Source: Helianthus annuus (taxonomy: Eukaryota > Streptophyta > Magnoliopsida > Asterales > Asteraceae). Taken from it: 64,000 nucleotides of DNA. Numbering within the stretch: position 1 is the first letter of the stretch; each line of letters begins with the position of its first letter. The stretch is from assembly GCF_002127325.2 (NCBI RefSeq), contig NC_035433.2, positions 129,774,695-129,838,694 on the forward strand, in the 5' to 3' direction. Under the pieces are notes generated by a model. That model saw only the letters and a program-made list of their open reading frames with translations. It was not told where the DNA came from and ran no database searches. This document shows positions 62,852-64,000 of this stretch, piece after piece. A program made the translations under genes and the position numbers.

Positions 62852-63420
62852 GTGTTTTCAGTCCATTGCGTTTTAGAATGAGTCATTTTTAAGTGTTTTC
62901 TGGCCATTGCGTTTTACATATAAGACATTTCTTTGTGTTTTTGGTGCATTGCGTTTTAGGTAAAACACATTTTTATGTGTTTTCTGGCCATTGCGTTTTA
63001 CAAATAAGACATTTCTGTGTGTTTTCTGGCCATTGCGTTTTACATATAAGACATTTCTTTGTGTTTTTGGTGCATTGCGTTTTAGGTAGAACACATTTTT
63101 ATGTGTTTTCTGGCCATTGCGTTTTACAAATAAGACATTTCTGTGTGTTTTCTGGCCATTGCGTTTTACAAATAAGTCATTTCTTTGTGTTTTTGGTGCA
63201 TTGCGTTTTAGGTAGAACACATTTTTATGTGTTTTCTGGCCATTGCGTTTTACAAATAAGACATTTCTGTGTGTTTTCTGGCCATTGCGTTTTACAAATA
63301 AGTCATTTCTTTGTGTTTTTGGTGCATTGCGTTTTAGAAAAATGTCATTTTTTAGGTTTTTTTTTTCATTGCGTTTTACGTAACTGGTGGTTTTTCTATT
63401 GCGTTTTACGCAACTGGGTT
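62852..63420 (+). repeat. 42-bp minisatellite with 126-bp higher-order period
   Basis: Thirteen or so units share TGCATTGCGTTTTA or GGCCATTGCGTTTTAC. Three unit variants alternate in a fixed order, giving a 126-bp super-repeat repeated about three times. Because 42 is divisible by three, both strands show long open frames with a 14-residue period; these are not genes. Confidence 0.85.
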
Positions 63421-64000
63421 TTAATTTTTTTTTTTAAAATATAGCAATAGTATACTCGTTTTAAAGAAAAAAAAACGCTCGTTTTTTTGGTGCAATTTTT
63501 ATAAAAAAATAATGTCGTATGAAAGAGTTATTAACGTTTAAAAAATGGGGGGGGAATTGGAGGAGAGAGAAACTATTGGCTTGGATTGACTAGAATGCCC
63601 TTGAACAAACTCACGCGCCTCTTTTATTCTTTTCAATTTCCCTGATTTAATCTTAGCCCTTGATTAACTTAATGAATGGTCAAGATCACTTCCTATCCTT
63701 CCTAGCCAAATAAACTTCCTATTGTATCTCCACCCTTGTTAGCTTATATAAGCTAATTTGAAAAAGTTTATTTGAAGATGGTTTTTTAGCTTATTTGAAG
63801 AAGACTTCTTTGTTTAATGGCAAATGATATAAAACAAGCTATAAGCTAATCCAAACACTTAAAAAGAACTTATCAAATGATATAAAATAAGCTATAAGAT
63901 ATTTTAAAATATAAATATAAAAAAAAATAAAAACTAGGCCAAACACCCTTAAATTATATGGAAAACAAAGGGGTGATTTTATATTTTATATTAATCAAAA

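Larger units (their letters stand above)
62182..63735. mobile_element. Mutator-like non-autonomous element, copy 2
   Basis: Inverted ends of about 45 bp, with AATAGGAAGTT and GGCTAGGAAGGATAGGAAG, are well preserved at both sides. A 10-bp duplication TTGTTAGCTT flanks it (62172-62181, 63736-63745). The 1554-bp interior contains a GC-rich hairpin block and a minisatellite but no transposase. Copy 1 lies at 46751-48713. Confidence 0.88.
62142..63948. mobile_element. ~240-bp TGTTTGG-type MITE split by MULE copy 2
   Basis: The left end GGTGTTTGATTTAGTTTTTT (62142) and right end AAAACTAGGCCAAACACCC (to 63948) are inverted relatives. The interior has AGCTTATAAGC-like words. The MULE at 62182-63735 interrupts it with a 10-bp duplication. 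The superfamily (PIF/Harbinger or hAT) is not resolved because no clear duplication of its own is visible. Confidence 0.5.

Noticed and set aside
62893..63444. 183-residue open frame with 14-residue repeats (and an antisense partner)
   Set aside because: The unit length of 42 bp is a multiple of three, so a minisatellite without stops stays open on both strands. Nothing else supports a gene.

Overview
This is nuclear DNA from a higher plant, probably an eudicot and most likely from the daisy family (Asteraceae). The plant call rests on two intron-containing nuclear genes for plastid-type proteins, very AT-rich intergenic DNA, a Helitron, MITEs, a tRNA-derived SINE and four LTR retrotransposons. 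The Asteraceae call is an inference: the leader ORF of the plus-strand gypsy element and the post-pol ORF of the copia element resemble ORFs I remember from lettuce, sunflower and Tanacetum. No database was searched.

Layout. 1-6.9 kb is gene-free and holds small transposons: a MULE-type foldback at 785-1099, a non-autonomous Helitron at 1343-2454, a near-perfect hairpin at 2678-3072 and a larger AT-rich repeat. 6.9-10.5 kb carries a five-exon HAD-superfamily phosphatase-like gene whose introns contain two hAT MITEs and a SINE. 12.6-15.4 kb carries a two-exon folate-biopterin transporter (BT1/FBT) gene. These are the only two host genes I can support.

From 17.8 kb to the end almost everything is transposon. 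Element A (17807-32110, minus) is an old chromodomain gypsy element with short LTRs. Element B (22484-31553, minus, Tekay/Del-like) sits inside the gag region of A. Element C (32605-46655, plus, Tekay/Del-like) has 3.5 kb LTRs. Element D (48936-61689, plus) is a Sirevirus-like copia element whose two LTRs look identical by eye. Each has perfect 5-bp target duplications (GACCA, GTGAA, ACACT, TTTAT) and a primer site matching initiator tRNA-Met. Two related Mutator-like non-autonomous elements (46751-48713 and 62182-63735) lie on either side of D. One of them contains a hAT MITE and the other sits inside a small MITE.

How the parts relate. LTR divergence fits the nesting: A about 4-5%, B about 2%, C below 1%, D apparently 0%. 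D is the most interesting object. It has gag and pol in different frames, a second purine tract just after pol, and a large post-pol ORF in two in-frame halves. That ORF is preceded by what looks like its own promoter (TGGGCC motifs plus TATAAAAG). Arrays of the same palindromic word (TTGCGA-N-TCGCAA) precede both gag and the post-pol ORF. This suggests, without proving, a second transcription unit inside a young retrotransposon.
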